From contig NZ_FXAT01000001.1 in NCBI RefSeq assembly GCF_900177725.1, positions 124,001-188,000 on the forward strand: DNA of 64,000 bases, written 5' to 3'. The DNA is from Paraburkholderia susongensis. Its GTDB lineage: Bacteria > Pseudomonadota > Gammaproteobacteria > Burkholderiales > Burkholderiaceae. The position numbers and the translations under genes were made by a program. Of the stretch, positions 15,965-23,553 are shown piece by piece (position 1 is the stretch's first letter; each line of letters starts with the position of its first letter). The notes under the pieces are model-generated. The model was not told the DNA's origin. It worked only from the letters and a program-made list of their open reading frames with translations, and searched no databases.

Positions 15965-16705
15965 ATGATTCCTGCTTTCCGCCTCGACGGCCAGCCGAAA
16001 ACGTTCGTTCTCGTTCCCGGGTCCTGGCACGGTGGATGGTGCTGGTCGCGTGTCGTCACGGCGCTCACGAGGAAGCGGCACAGGGTATTCGCGCTCACAC
16101 AAACGGGATTGGGTGAGCGTCGCCACCTCGCGGCCGCCGCCACGCATATCGACGTCTATGTCGACGACATCGTCAATACCATCGAGTGCGAGGAACTTCA
16201 CGACGTGGTGCTCGTGGGGCATAGCTTCGGCGGCATTCCCATCACGGGCGCCGCTGCCCGGCTGCCCGCGCGTATCCGCTCACTCGTGTATCTGGATGCG
16301 GGCGTGCCCGAGGTCGGGGAGTCCGCCCTCAGCCCGCTCTCGCCCGAGGAACAGGAGCGCCGGCGACGCTCGGCGCTCAGGCTGGATGGCATCGACGTCC
16401 TGATGCCGCCTGCCGGGGCGCCGGCTCATTGGGGCATTGCGGGCGCAGCGGCCGAGTGGGTCATGAGGCGCTTGACGCCGCATCCATTGGCTACGTATGC
16501 CACCCCGCTCGAATACGACAGAAGCAGTTGGGAAGCGCTTGCTCGTACCTATATCCGGTGCACCGCGTTCCCGCATCCGCACCTCATCGTGCGTCAGAAC
16601 CAGCTTCGTGCCGATACGCGATGGAACTGGATCGAGTTCCCGGCCGGCCATCACGCGATGGTGTCTCATCCTGAAGAACTGGCCTGTCTGCTCGAAACGC
16701 TCTGA
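15965..16705 (+). CDS. Alpha/beta hydrolase (esterase-like)
   Basis: A 246-residue single-domain hydrolase. The oxyanion motif is in VLVPGSWHGGWCW, the nucleophile in GHSFGG (about residue 86), the acid in YLDA or later, and the catalytic histidine in AGHHAMVSHP (about 226). It resembles salicylate/methyl esterase and hydroxynitrile-lyase-like hydrolases; it has no signal peptide. It follows the decarboxylase gene by 84 bases on the same strand; the spacer holds a 9-base repeat, GTAA(C/T)GGGA, three times (15882-15908). It may supply the free acid from an ester for the decarboxylase, which is inference. Confidence 0.82.
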   Translation: MIPAFRLDGQPKTFVLVPGSWHGGWCWSRVVTALTRKRHRVFALTQTGLGERRHLAAAATHIDVYVDDIVNTIECEELHDVVLVGHSFGGIPITGAAARLPARIRSLVYLDAGVPEVGESALSPLSPEEQERRRRSALRLDGIDVLMPPAGAPAHWGIAGAAAEWVMRRLTPHPLATYATPLEYDRSSWEALARTYIRCTAFPHPHLIVRQNQLRADTRWNWIEFPAGHHAMVSHPEELACLLETL

Positions 16706-16900
16706 ATGGCGAACGGTTCGTCGAGCGCCGTATGCGTGAGGCCGTACTTCGCCATGCGGGCACGATGATCCGCCGAACCGGGGTACTGGCGAAGCTCAGC
16801 GGATCCAGGCCGTGAAGCGGCGCCACGTACCTGATTCGATCGCAACGCTGAACTGGGGAATTGCCGCTCTACTCCAGATTGTCTGGTGACACAGGAGTAT

Positions 16901-18301
16901 CTAGGCGCGAATACTGTCGATCTGAATGGGTAGCCCACGCGTTGGGCCCACCATGACACCGACATGCACAGGCCGGATCCTATCCGGCTTCAATAGTCGC
17001 AAGTCGAAACGACTGACTAGACGGGCAAGCATGATTCTCTGCTGAAGTTCCGCAAAAGGCGCACCCAGGCACCGCCACACACCTAAGCCGAACGGGAAGA
17101 ATTGCCGGACTTGCTGTTTGCCCCCGATGAATCGCTCCGGGAGAAATTCATGCGGCCGCTCCCATATCGCAGGGTCTCTATGAACGAGAAACATGCTCGG
17201 CCCCAATACAATGCCGGCAGGCAAAGTGTAGGAGCCCACCGTCATAGACTCTTTCAGGAGCCTCGGTAGATATAGCGCCACGGGAAATAGTCGCATCGAC
17301 TCGCTCATCACTGCGTCGACGTATTCAAGTTCCTTGACCTTCTCCGGTTGAAATTGCTTACCCATGACCGTGTCAACCTCCTTCTGCACTCGGGCGAGTG
17401 CGTCTGGATGCCGGAGCAAGCAATAGAGTGCCCAGGAAAAAGTGTTCGCCGAACTTTCGTAACCACCAATCAGAAGCGTCAGAAGCTGGTCTCGCAGCAC
17501 GGCGTCGGACATCGCCGCTCCGTCTTCGAGACGCACGGTTGTCAGCATGGCGAGAATATCGGTTCGGGCTGGTCCGCTCGCCGCGGTCCAGGTTCTGCAT
17601 TTGTGAATCTCCTCCTGCAGCATCTCGTCGACCACACGGAAATTGCGAGCCGCGCGACGAAACAGAATATCCATGGGATACGGATTTTTCCGCGCCGGAC
17701 ACCCACGCACATAGTCATAGACTTGCTGGGCGCCTATGTACGCCGACAGGCCGAAAACAAGCGGCTTCGTCATATAGTTCATATACCCGAGATACGCGGC
17801 GCTGAATCGTTCCAGCCGGGCGCTGTCGTCGATGCCGAGAACGAGCCGCACGATGAAGTCGAGCGTGATTTTTCGCGACTCCCTGGTCATCTGGCGCTGA
17901 TCGCCAGTCTTCCATAATTCGATATGGGCGTCGGTGATCCGGAGCATCTCCGGCGCATAGCCGCGAATCCGGTCACCGTGAAAAGGCGGTGTGATCGCCT
18001 TGCGCAGGAGCCGGTGCGGCTCACCGTGAGCGAACAGCACCGAATTGTTGCCCACGAGGTAGCGAAACTCGTCGACATGCCTTCCAGGACCGTCATAACC
18101 TGATCCGCTCAATGATTGGATCACGCCACTATCACTCGTGATGACGGTCGGTGGCCGCCCGGGCAAACGCAAGGTGAATGTATTCCCGTATAGCCGATAG
18201 CAACTCGAGAAGTATCCATGGGGATCGCGCAACAATTTACCCATCTGCATGACACCGGGTGCTGACGGCCCCGGCGGAAGGTCGCATGTTTCGAAGTTCA
18301 T
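16901..18301 (-). CDS. Cytochrome P450 (second tailoring P450 of the CDPS cluster)
   Basis: A 466-residue soluble P450. It has a proline-rich start (LPPGPSAPG), I-helix LLIGGYESSANTFSW (Gly280, Glu282, Ser283 in place of Thr), the ESMR motif (Glu334-Arg337), PERF (388-391) and heme loop FGLGVWRCLG (404-413) with ligand Cys411. The usual Arg/His before the Cys is Trp here. Long E-class style architecture resembles CYP110-like bacterial P450s. GGAGA precedes the ATG. It is the last gene of the CDPS operon, 93 bases after the methyltransferase, so it probably oxidises a cyclodipeptide intermediate. Ferredoxin and reductase partners are not encoded nearby. The GC content is lower than in flanking genes. 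Confidence 0.92.
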   Translation of the reverse strand: MNFETCDLPPGPSAPGVMQMGKLLRDPHGYFSSCYRLYGNTFTLRLPGRPPTVITSDSGVIQSLSGSGYDGPGRHVDEFRYLVGNNSVLFAHGEPHRLLRKAITPPFHGDRIRGYAPEMLRITDAHIELWKTGDQRQMTRESRKITLDFIVRLVLGIDDSARLERFSAAYLGYMNYMTKPLVFGLSAYIGAQQVYDYVRGCPARKNPYPMDILFRRAARNFRVVDEMLQEEIHKCRTWTAASGPARTDILAMLTTVRLEDGAAMSDAVLRDQLLTLLIGGYESSANTFSWALYCLLRHPDALARVQKEVDTVMGKQFQPEKVKELEYVDAVMSESMRLFPVALYLPRLLKESMTVGSYTLPAGIVLGPSMFLVHRDPAIWERPHEFLPERFIGGKQQVRQFFPFGLGVWRCLGAPFAELQQRIMLARLVSRFDLRLLKPDRIRPVHVGVMVGPTRGLPIQIDSIRA

Positions 18302-18394
18302 GATGATCTCCGCTGTCCTGCATGAATCCGTCCCTGGCTATAGCCGATGCATCCCGTTCCGGAAATGCCGATAGCGTTGACCGTTTCCTGCCGT

Positions 18395-19159
18395 TCACGA
18401 CGACATCGCATCGATGATGATCGCGTGCGGAGATGTCAGATAGTTGGACCAGTATGACGGCTCCAACAACTCTTTCCCTTCATCGGACAACCAGGGTTTG
18501 ATCCATTGAGCGTTATCGAATCCCGCGCTGCTCAGCGCGCGCTCGTGCGCGGACTTTGACCAGTAGAATGCATCCACACTCACTGCGTGTTCGCCTACCT
18601 CGGCGGTCAGATGAACGATTGCGCCATCTCGCCTGCGGTTATCGGTTTGCGACAGGCTGAAACCATAGTGGCTATACCAGTGGGCGTCGGGACAGAAATC
18701 CGGATTCAGCGTGAATGCGACGAAGCGCTGACCTGGGGAAGACAGCGCTTTGCGTGCGGTCATGCACAATGAGGCAAGTCGAGCCTCGGTATTCGCGTAG
18801 GGGAGCACGTACACCGAGACGACCAGATCGAACTGCCCGATTAACGACCGGTTCTCGTCGGCCGACGAACTCATCGCGTCATGGACAAGGTAGTCGACCC
18901 CCAGATTTTCGCGAGCTTCGCGGCGAGCGGCGTAATCCATCATTCCAACCGAAATGTCGGCGCCAGTCACTTTCGCCGCACCACGCCGCTTCAACTCCCT
19001 GGTATAGAGTCCGCTGCCACAGCCTAAATCGAGCACGCGCAGCCCGTGCACGTCGCCCACGACCGACAGGAAACTGTTCAACTCGATATGCTTGCGAAAC
19101 GGCATCGAGTCCAGGCTCTCTTCGTAGGCAATAGCCAGATCGTCAAACTGACTGTCCAT
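18395..19159 (-). CDS. Class I SAM-dependent methyltransferase of the CDPS cluster
   Basis: A 254-residue methyltransferase with motif I VLDLGCGSGLY (residues 42-52), ADISVGMM (motif II acid) and the FDLVVSVYVLPY segment at motif IV. I start at the ATG at 19159 (MDSQFDD), 5 bases after GAGAGGAA; the ATG at 19180 is less likely. It fits small-molecule N-, O- or C-methyltransferases seen in cyclodipeptide clusters. It lies between the two P450 genes on the same strand, 98 bases after the first, so it probably methylates the diketopiperazine ring or a side chain hydroxyl. The methylated atom cannot be told from sequence. Confidence 0.9.
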   Translation of the reverse strand: MDSQFDDLAIAYEESLDSMPFRKHIELNSFLSVVGDVHGLRVLDLGCGSGLYTRELKRRGAAKVTGADISVGMMDYAARREARENLGVDYLVHDAMSSSADENRSLIGQFDLVVSVYVLPYANTEARLASLCMTARKALSSPGQRFVAFTLNPDFCPDAHWYSHYGFSLSQTDNRRRDGAIVHLTAEVGEHAVSVDAFYWSKSAHERALSSAGFDNAQWIKPWLSDEGKELLEPSYWSNYLTSPHAIIIDAMSS

Positions 19160-19257
19160 ATGTTCCTCTCGTGTGAGCATCCATGCGCAAGGCGTGATCG
19201 TTCGCCGGCCGATTGTCGGGCTTCACCTTTTGACGCCGCTCCGGGCTTCCGTTGAAC

Positions 19258-20463
19258 TCACCATACGACCGGAAGACATGCCGGTTTCGTAAAAATGATG
19301 TCCTGTTCCCACGGCACCTGCTCAGGCGACACCGCCATCGCCAGACTCGGGAAACGTTCGAATAATTTCCGATAGGCAATGAGCAGAAACTGGCGTGTCA
19401 GGGTCGCACCCAGGCAAAAATGAGGACCCGCGCCAAAAGTCGCCGTACCATCCGTTTTGCGCAGAATCCGGAATTTTTCAGGTGAGTCGTAGTATTTGGG
19501 GTCCCACGTCGCGCCGAGCATCGTCGCGCAAACGGCATCGCCTTTTCTGATCGTCACATCATGGAGTACCAGGTCTTCCAGTGCGACACGCGGCATCCCA
19601 AGCACGCCGTTATGGTGGTATCGAAGCACCTCCTCCACCGCCTTGGGCCACAGCAACGGATCCTGAAGGCAACGGCGCAATTCCTGAGGGTGCGCAAGGA
19701 GGGTGAAAACGCCCGTGCCGAGCGGTGAGACCAGCGGATCGCTGCCAGTAATGAAAAGATAGGCAACCGTGCTCACGAGTTCATCTTCGCTGATCGAGCC
19801 GGACCGATGCGCGTCGATCAATGCCGCGATTGGGTCCTCCCGATCGCCGTGTTCACTCCTGGAACGAATAACGTCACGGCAAAACGCGACGATCGCCGCT
19901 ATGCCGGTGGCTACCTCTTCCGGCGTTGCCACGAAATTGGTTTGCGCCTTGAAGAATTTTGCGTAATCGCTCCTCAGTTCCGCCGGTACGCGAAGGATGA
20001 AGCTACTCACCTCCAGCGGCAATGGCGCCGCGTAGTGCGGTATCAGGTCCGTCGGATTAGGGCCGCTCCCGATCGCATCCAGGAATTTTTCAGCGATAAG
20101 CGTGATCGGGTCTTCGAGCCGAGCGACCGCCTCGCGCGTATAGAAGCGATAAATGACCTGCTTCACGCGTGTGTGATCTGGCGGATCCAGATTGAACAGG
20201 CCACCGGGTAAGGCATTGAAATCCTCTCCCACGAAGCGCGGACCACCCGGATAAGTCAGGTCGCGTGAGAAACGACGATCAGTCAATAACATATGAATGT
20301 CATCTTTTCGGGTGAGCATCCATGCGTGACAGCCGCTCGGCAGCCGAATTGGGCAAACCGGCCGATTCTTTCTCGCCCAGGCGATAATTTCGGGGGGTTT
20401 TCCCATGCTGCCCGGTGTAAAGGGATAAGAAATCCGTTCGGATTCACCGATATTAGCCTGCAT
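19258..20463 (-). CDS. Cytochrome P450 (first tailoring P450 of the CDPS cluster)
   Basis: A 401-residue class-I bacterial P450. The heme loop is FGAGPHFCLG (343-352, ligand Cys350) and the ExxR motif is Glu278-Arg281. The I-helix reads ITGSDPLVSP: the acid Asp242 is present but the conserved Thr is Pro243, so proton delivery may differ from ordinary hydroxylases. I start at the ATG at 20463 (MQANIGES) after a GAGGAGG ribosome-binding site; this start lies inside the last codons of the CDPS gene (11-base overlap), so translation is coupled. The longer frame to 20634 is only antisense-frame noise in the CDPS gene. CDPS-linked P450s do C-C or C-N coupling, nucleobase transfer or hydroxylation. 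Confidence 0.93.
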   Translation of the reverse strand: MQANIGESERISYPFTPGSMGKPPEIIAWARKNRPVCPIRLPSGCHAWMLTRKDDIHMLLTDRRFSRDLTYPGGPRFVGEDFNALPGGLFNLDPPDHTRVKQVIYRFYTREAVARLEDPITLIAEKFLDAIGSGPNPTDLIPHYAAPLPLEVSSFILRVPAELRSDYAKFFKAQTNFVATPEEVATGIAAIVAFCRDVIRSRSEHGDREDPIAALIDAHRSGSISEDELVSTVAYLFITGSDPLVSPLGTGVFTLLAHPQELRRCLQDPLLWPKAVEEVLRYHHNGVLGMPRVALEDLVLHDVTIRKGDAVCATMLGATWDPKYYDSPEKFRILRKTDGTATFGAGPHFCLGATLTRQFLLIAYRKLFERFPSLAMAVSPEQVPWEQDIIFTKPACLPVVW

Positions 20464-21205
20464 TTCGAGCCTCCTCGCCCGCATGATCCGCGAACCCGTC
20501 GCCACCATATTGAATATGGTTTTCAGGCAGCCAGTCGTGAAAAGCATCCTGGGAAAGCACGATGAATCCCTGATTACGTGAACAACGGCCTTGCAATAGA
20601 AAATAGCTGATATCGAACGGACGATGATATGCAAAAACCGAGTGTTCGACGCCGAAAACGGCAGGGCTATCGAGGAGAATTGGAATTTCGGCCAGTGGAT
20701 AGCTCACGGCGGCCTCTATGGCAGTCGGAGAGGGTTCGCATTTCGCTATAGAACTTACCGCGGCGCGGGCTAAGTCCTGGCATGCCTGTCTCCATGACAA
20801 GTCGTGCTGATACATCGAATACGCATAAGCTTTCAGATCCCGATAACGTGGGCGATTTTCATATTCCGTCCATGAGCACACGTAATCTTCTGGATTATCT
20901 ATGCCGCATTCACGGAATGCCGTTATTGCGGCATACCGTAATTTCCTGACAGCTCTCTGAACGCGTCTTACGGCATCAGGGGGGGCGATCCCCGCCGCGA
21001 CAAGGGTATGCGCCGCTTCGTATCCGGCCGTCATGACGTCGACACGCCCGAAATGCGCGCAGGCCCAGTGCACGAGTTGTTCGACCCGTTGAGGATTGTA
21101 GTAGCTATTCATCGGGCTCACGCCGAGAACAATGTGTTCGGCACGTTCGGCGAGTCGGCGGCAATTGTCCGAAATCGGCTGAACGGAAAAATTGATTTGT
21201 TTCAT
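20453..21205 (-). CDS. Cyclodipeptide synthase (CDPS), NYH subfamily
   Basis: A 250-residue protein that matches the tRNA-dependent cyclodipeptide synthase family (AlbC, YvmC, Rv2275). These enzymes take two aminoacyl-tRNAs and form a diketopiperazine through a covalent aminoacyl-Ser intermediate. Visible hallmarks: GVSPMNSYY with the catalytic Ser30 and Asn33 (AlbC Ser37 and Asn40), a basic helix VRRVQRAVRKLR (79-90) for tRNA binding, YPLAE with Tyr169 and Glu173 (AlbC 178 and 182), and FAYH with Tyr193-His194 (AlbC 202-203). Asn-Tyr-His places it in the NYH subfamily. No clear ribosome-binding site precedes the ATG. It is the first gene of an operon with two P450s and a methyltransferase. 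The product is not predictable. Confidence 0.93.
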   Translation of the reverse strand: MKQINFSVQPISDNCRRLAERAEHIVLGVSPMNSYYNPQRVEQLVHWACAHFGRVDVMTAGYEAAHTLVAAGIAPPDAVRRVQRAVRKLRYAAITAFRECGIDNPEDYVCSWTEYENRPRYRDLKAYAYSMYQHDLSWRQACQDLARAAVSSIAKCEPSPTAIEAAVSYPLAEIPILLDSPAVFGVEHSVFAYHRPFDISYFLLQGRCSRNQGFIVLSQDAFHDWLPENHIQYGGDGFADHAGEEARNAG

Positions 21206-21486
21206 ATGTAAAATCAGGTTCTGGTGAATGATGTCGATACGTCACATACCCAGGATGGAATCTGCCGAATTGCAACGATGGAGACGATCAATTTTCAACA
21301 TCGTCTTCATTAAGATTTTTCACTTCCCCTGTGCTTCCGCGCAGTCGCCCCCTTCCGGGAACATTGAAACCAATATTCCGTGGCAGACAATGCGGTCTGT
21401 TTCTTCAACCACTTAAATAGGGTGTAATCGCCAGTTCTCCGCGCGCATATATCATCCGCGAAGTCGTTGCAATCTATCGAAATAAA

Positions 21487-21509
21487 TTCACAATTGAGTT
21501 TTCACAATT
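21487..21509. promoter_or_regulatory. Direct repeat TTCACAATT x2, candidate regulator site or promoter of CDPS operon
   Basis: Two identical 9-mers start 14 bases apart, about 280 bases upstream of the CDPS start, in AT-rich DNA. Read on the minus strand they overlap a weak TTGTGA/TATTTC promoter-like pair. Regulatory role is inferred. Confidence 0.3.
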
Positions 21510-21758
21510 CGACGAGGCCATTGAGATTCAACAAGGATGGTAGTCAACAAAATAGAATATGCAATGTTTACATTTTTCGAACAGAGATATTATTCTGGAC
21601 TTCTTCCAGTAATTCGATGGTCTTTTTGGGGCGGAATTGAGTGTTGGCCGTCAACGTTTGGACAGTAGTCTTTATATCGTCTGGAGCGTATTAAGCATTT
21701 TGCATAATCGGAAAGGCATGAATGAACATCGACGTGACGAATACGACAAAATGCAGGC

Positions 21759-21781
21759 CCCGCGAGCGAGGCCTTCGCGGG
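21759..21781 (-). terminator. Hairpin terminator after the LysR gene
   Basis: Stem CCCGCGA/TCGCGGG with a 9-base loop, 61 bases after the LysR stop. Read on the minus strand it is followed by GCCTGCATTTTG; read on the plus strand by TTTATT. It separates the LysR gene from the CDPS operon, which therefore probably has its own promoter. Confidence 0.55.
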
Positions 21782-21842
21782 TTTATTAACCGTATCCTTG
21801 TGCCGGCGCCAGCTTAAGCACAACCTGTTCCGCGCATGGAAC

Positions 21843-22691
21843 TCAGCCCCTCCATTCAGCCAGAATCTGCTCAGCGAGGAAATCACACGGCGGCCGTCCG
21901 GAACGGGCGCTGCGTACAAGGACCACTTCGAGTTCATTCAGCGAAGGCAACCCATCGTTTTGCGATAGCTGAACAAGGTGCCCTGGCACGCTGCATCTTG
22001 CGAGAGGCGCGATCGCAAGCCCTGCTTCGACCATGCTGATGAGCCCCAGCAAACCCGGACTCTCGTAAGACATGCGATATTTGATGTTCTCCCGCTGAAG
22101 CGCACTGATGGCATAAGCACGTGCAGTACTGCCCTGTGCGAACACAGCGATTGGAAGCGGACGCTCTTCCCACATCTTTCTTGCCGGCGATCCGGCCCAC
22201 ACCATCGGCTCGAACCGGATGAATTCACCCGCGACGCCCTTTGTTTTCGTCATGCATGCCAGGTCGAGCGTGTTGTCTTTGAGCAATGGAACGAGCGCGC
22301 TGCTGGGCAAGCCGATGACCCGGATGTCCACACGCGGATGAGTGACCGCGAACTTCCCCAGAACATGGGGCAACAACGATGAAGCGTAGTCGTCGGGAAT
22401 GCCGATGGTTACCCGCCCCTTCACCTCCGGACGCACCACCGACGCCCAGGCCTCATCCCGCAACGCAAGCATCCGCCGGCCATAATCCAGAAGCGTTTTG
22501 CCCTCTGCGGTAATGCTGACGTTACGGGTGCTGCGCACGAAGAGCTGTTTGCCCAGCGCCTCTTCGAGCGCCTTGATCTGCATGCTCACTGCCGACGCAG
22601 ACCGATGCACGGACTCCGCCCCGCGAACGAACGATTCTGTGTCGGCAACCGCCACCACCATCTCAAGCACGTCCAGATCGAGTTTTTTCAT
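21843..22691 (-). CDS. LysR-family regulator, divergent from LysE-type exporter
   Basis: A 282-residue LysR regulator. HTH: VLEMVVAVADTESFVRGAESVHRSASAVSMQIKALEEALG (about residues 8-47); effector domain from VKGRVTIGIPDDY. Its start at 22691 faces a LysE-type exporter gene at 22794, and two inverted repeats lie between them, so it most likely controls that exporter and itself. It is upstream of the CDPS operon on the same strand, but a hairpin and 637 AT-rich bases intervene, so co-transcription is unlikely; control of the CDPS operon cannot be excluded. Confidence 0.9.
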   Translation of the reverse strand: MKKLDLDVLEMVVAVADTESFVRGAESVHRSASAVSMQIKALEEALGKQLFVRSTRNVSITAEGKTLLDYGRRMLALRDEAWASVVRPEVKGRVTIGIPDDYASSLLPHVLGKFAVTHPRVDIRVIGLPSSALVPLLKDNTLDLACMTKTKGVAGEFIRFEPMVWAGSPARKMWEERPLPIAVFAQGSTARAYAISALQRENIKYRMSYESPGLLGLISMVEAGLAIAPLARCSVPGHLVQLSQNDGLPSLNELEVVLVRSARSGRPPCDFLAEQILAEWRG

Positions 22692-22696
22692 TTTAT

Positions 22697-22729
22697 TCAG
22701 AAAATCTGATTAATAGATTCAATTTAATC
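22697..22729. promoter_or_regulatory. Two overlapping inverted repeats, LysR-type box
   Basis: TCAGA-AAA-TCTGA at 22697-22709 is a palindrome that fits T-N11-A exactly and begins 5 bases before the LysR start codon. GATTAA-N10-TTAATC at 22708-22729 overlaps it by two bases. Both lie in the 102-base divergent spacer and are good candidates for the binding site of the LysR protein encoded at 21843-22691. Confidence 0.55.
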
Positions 22730-22793
22730 CGTTTTACCAGATCATGCATCAGGCCGATACTATTCTCGGTAACCACCTCGCGGAGTTGGCGCA

Positions 22794-23441
22794 ATGCACG
22801 GCACGGCATCGATTTACGGATTTCTGGCGGTCGGCGGCATGCTTGCCGTGACACCGGGGCCGAACATGGTCTACGTGATGTCACGTTCGATTGCGCAAGG
22901 GCGCGCCGCCGGGCTGATCTCGCTTGCGGGTGTGATGCTCGGCTATCTCTTCTACATGTTCGGGGCAGCATTCGGCATCACCGCGTTCTTCCTGAGCGTG
23001 CCTTACGCAGGCAGCGTCCTGGGCGCGGCGGGCGCGGTGTATCTGTTCTATCTGGCGTGGCAGGCAGTGAAGCCCGGCGGCCGTTCTCCGCTGGAGGTTC
23101 GCGATCTGCCTCGCGAACAGCCTTACCGGCTCCTTGCGATGGGCGCAACCACCAGCCTGTTGAATCCCAAGCTCGCGATGGTTTTCCTGTCACTTCTGCC
23201 GCAATTCATCAACTACCAGGACGGCAGCGTTCTCAGGCAATCGCTCGTGCTCGGTTCGTTGCTGATCATCGCGTTCGCCTCGGTCAATGGTTTCGTGGCA
23301 ATCTGCTCGAGCAGCATGGCAGCTTTCCTCTCCCGCCGCCCAGGACTCCTGCTGGCTCAACGCTGGACGATGGGGATCGTTCTGGCTGCACTCGGCGCAC
23401 ACATGACCATCGATGCATTGAAACTGGGCGGCATCACCTGA
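22794..23441 (+). CDS. LysE/RhtB-family amino acid exporter
   Basis: A 215-residue inner-membrane protein with about six hydrophobic segments. The family motif MLAVTPGPNMVYVMSRSIAQGR is at residues 14-36, and LLNPKLAMVFLSLLPQF near residue 125. Members export basic, neutral or hydroxy amino acids and related metabolites. GGAG precedes the ATG. It is divergent from a LysR regulator, the classic LysG/LysE-like arrangement in which high internal amino acid induces export. The substrate is unknown. Confidence 0.9.
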   Translation: MHGTASIYGFLAVGGMLAVTPGPNMVYVMSRSIAQGRAAGLISLAGVMLGYLFYMFGAAFGITAFFLSVPYAGSVLGAAGAVYLFYLAWQAVKPGGRSPLEVRDLPREQPYRLLAMGATTSLLNPKLAMVFLSLLPQFINYQDGSVLRQSLVLGSLLIIAFASVNGFVAICSSSMAAFLSRRPGLLLAQRWTMGIVLAALGAHMTIDALKLGGIT

Positions 23442-23444
23442 TTT

Positions 23445-23482
23445 CGCTCTCTGCCCCCGCTCTCTGCCCCCCGCTCTCTGCC
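23445..23482. repeat. C-rich 12/13-bp tandem repeat, three copies
   Basis: CGCTCTCTGCC with a variable C-run occurs three times directly after the exporter stop codon. It may have arisen by slippage; no function is evident. Confidence 0.85.
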
Positions 23483-23553
23483 TTGTTATCGCGAGCGCTT
23501 CGAATTCATCAGGAAACCCGTGAACCCGAATGCCGTGAACTCACGGCAGCCGC

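Larger units (their letters stand above)
21206..21842. other. AT-rich promoter region upstream of the CDPS operon
   Basis: A 637-base spacer, markedly more AT-rich than the rest of the window, between the CDPS start and the end of an upstream LysR gene on the same strand. It contains a perfect 9-base direct repeat TTCACAATT at 21487-21495 and 21501-21509 (14-base period), a possible minus-strand promoter reading TTGTGA-N17-TATTTC across the same bases, and a terminator-like hairpin at 21759-21781. Short frames here do not look coding. Confidence 0.55.

Noticed and set aside
19258..20634. Longer N-terminus for the first P450 (start at 20634)
   Set aside because: The extra residues overlap the CDPS coding region in another frame and show no signal or membrane anchor pattern of a P450; the ATG at 20463 has a GAGGAGG site and a normal P450 start.
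21590..21937. 115-codon minus-strand frame upstream of the CDPS operon
   Set aside because: It overlaps the end of the LysR gene in a different frame on the same strand, has no ribosome-binding site and crosses the terminator hairpin.
18395..22691. LysR gene at 21843-22691 as pathway-specific regulator of the CDPS operon
   Set aside because: It faces a LysE-type exporter with good LysR boxes between them and is separated from the CDPS gene by a hairpin and 637 bases; a role in the CDPS operon is possible but not supported.
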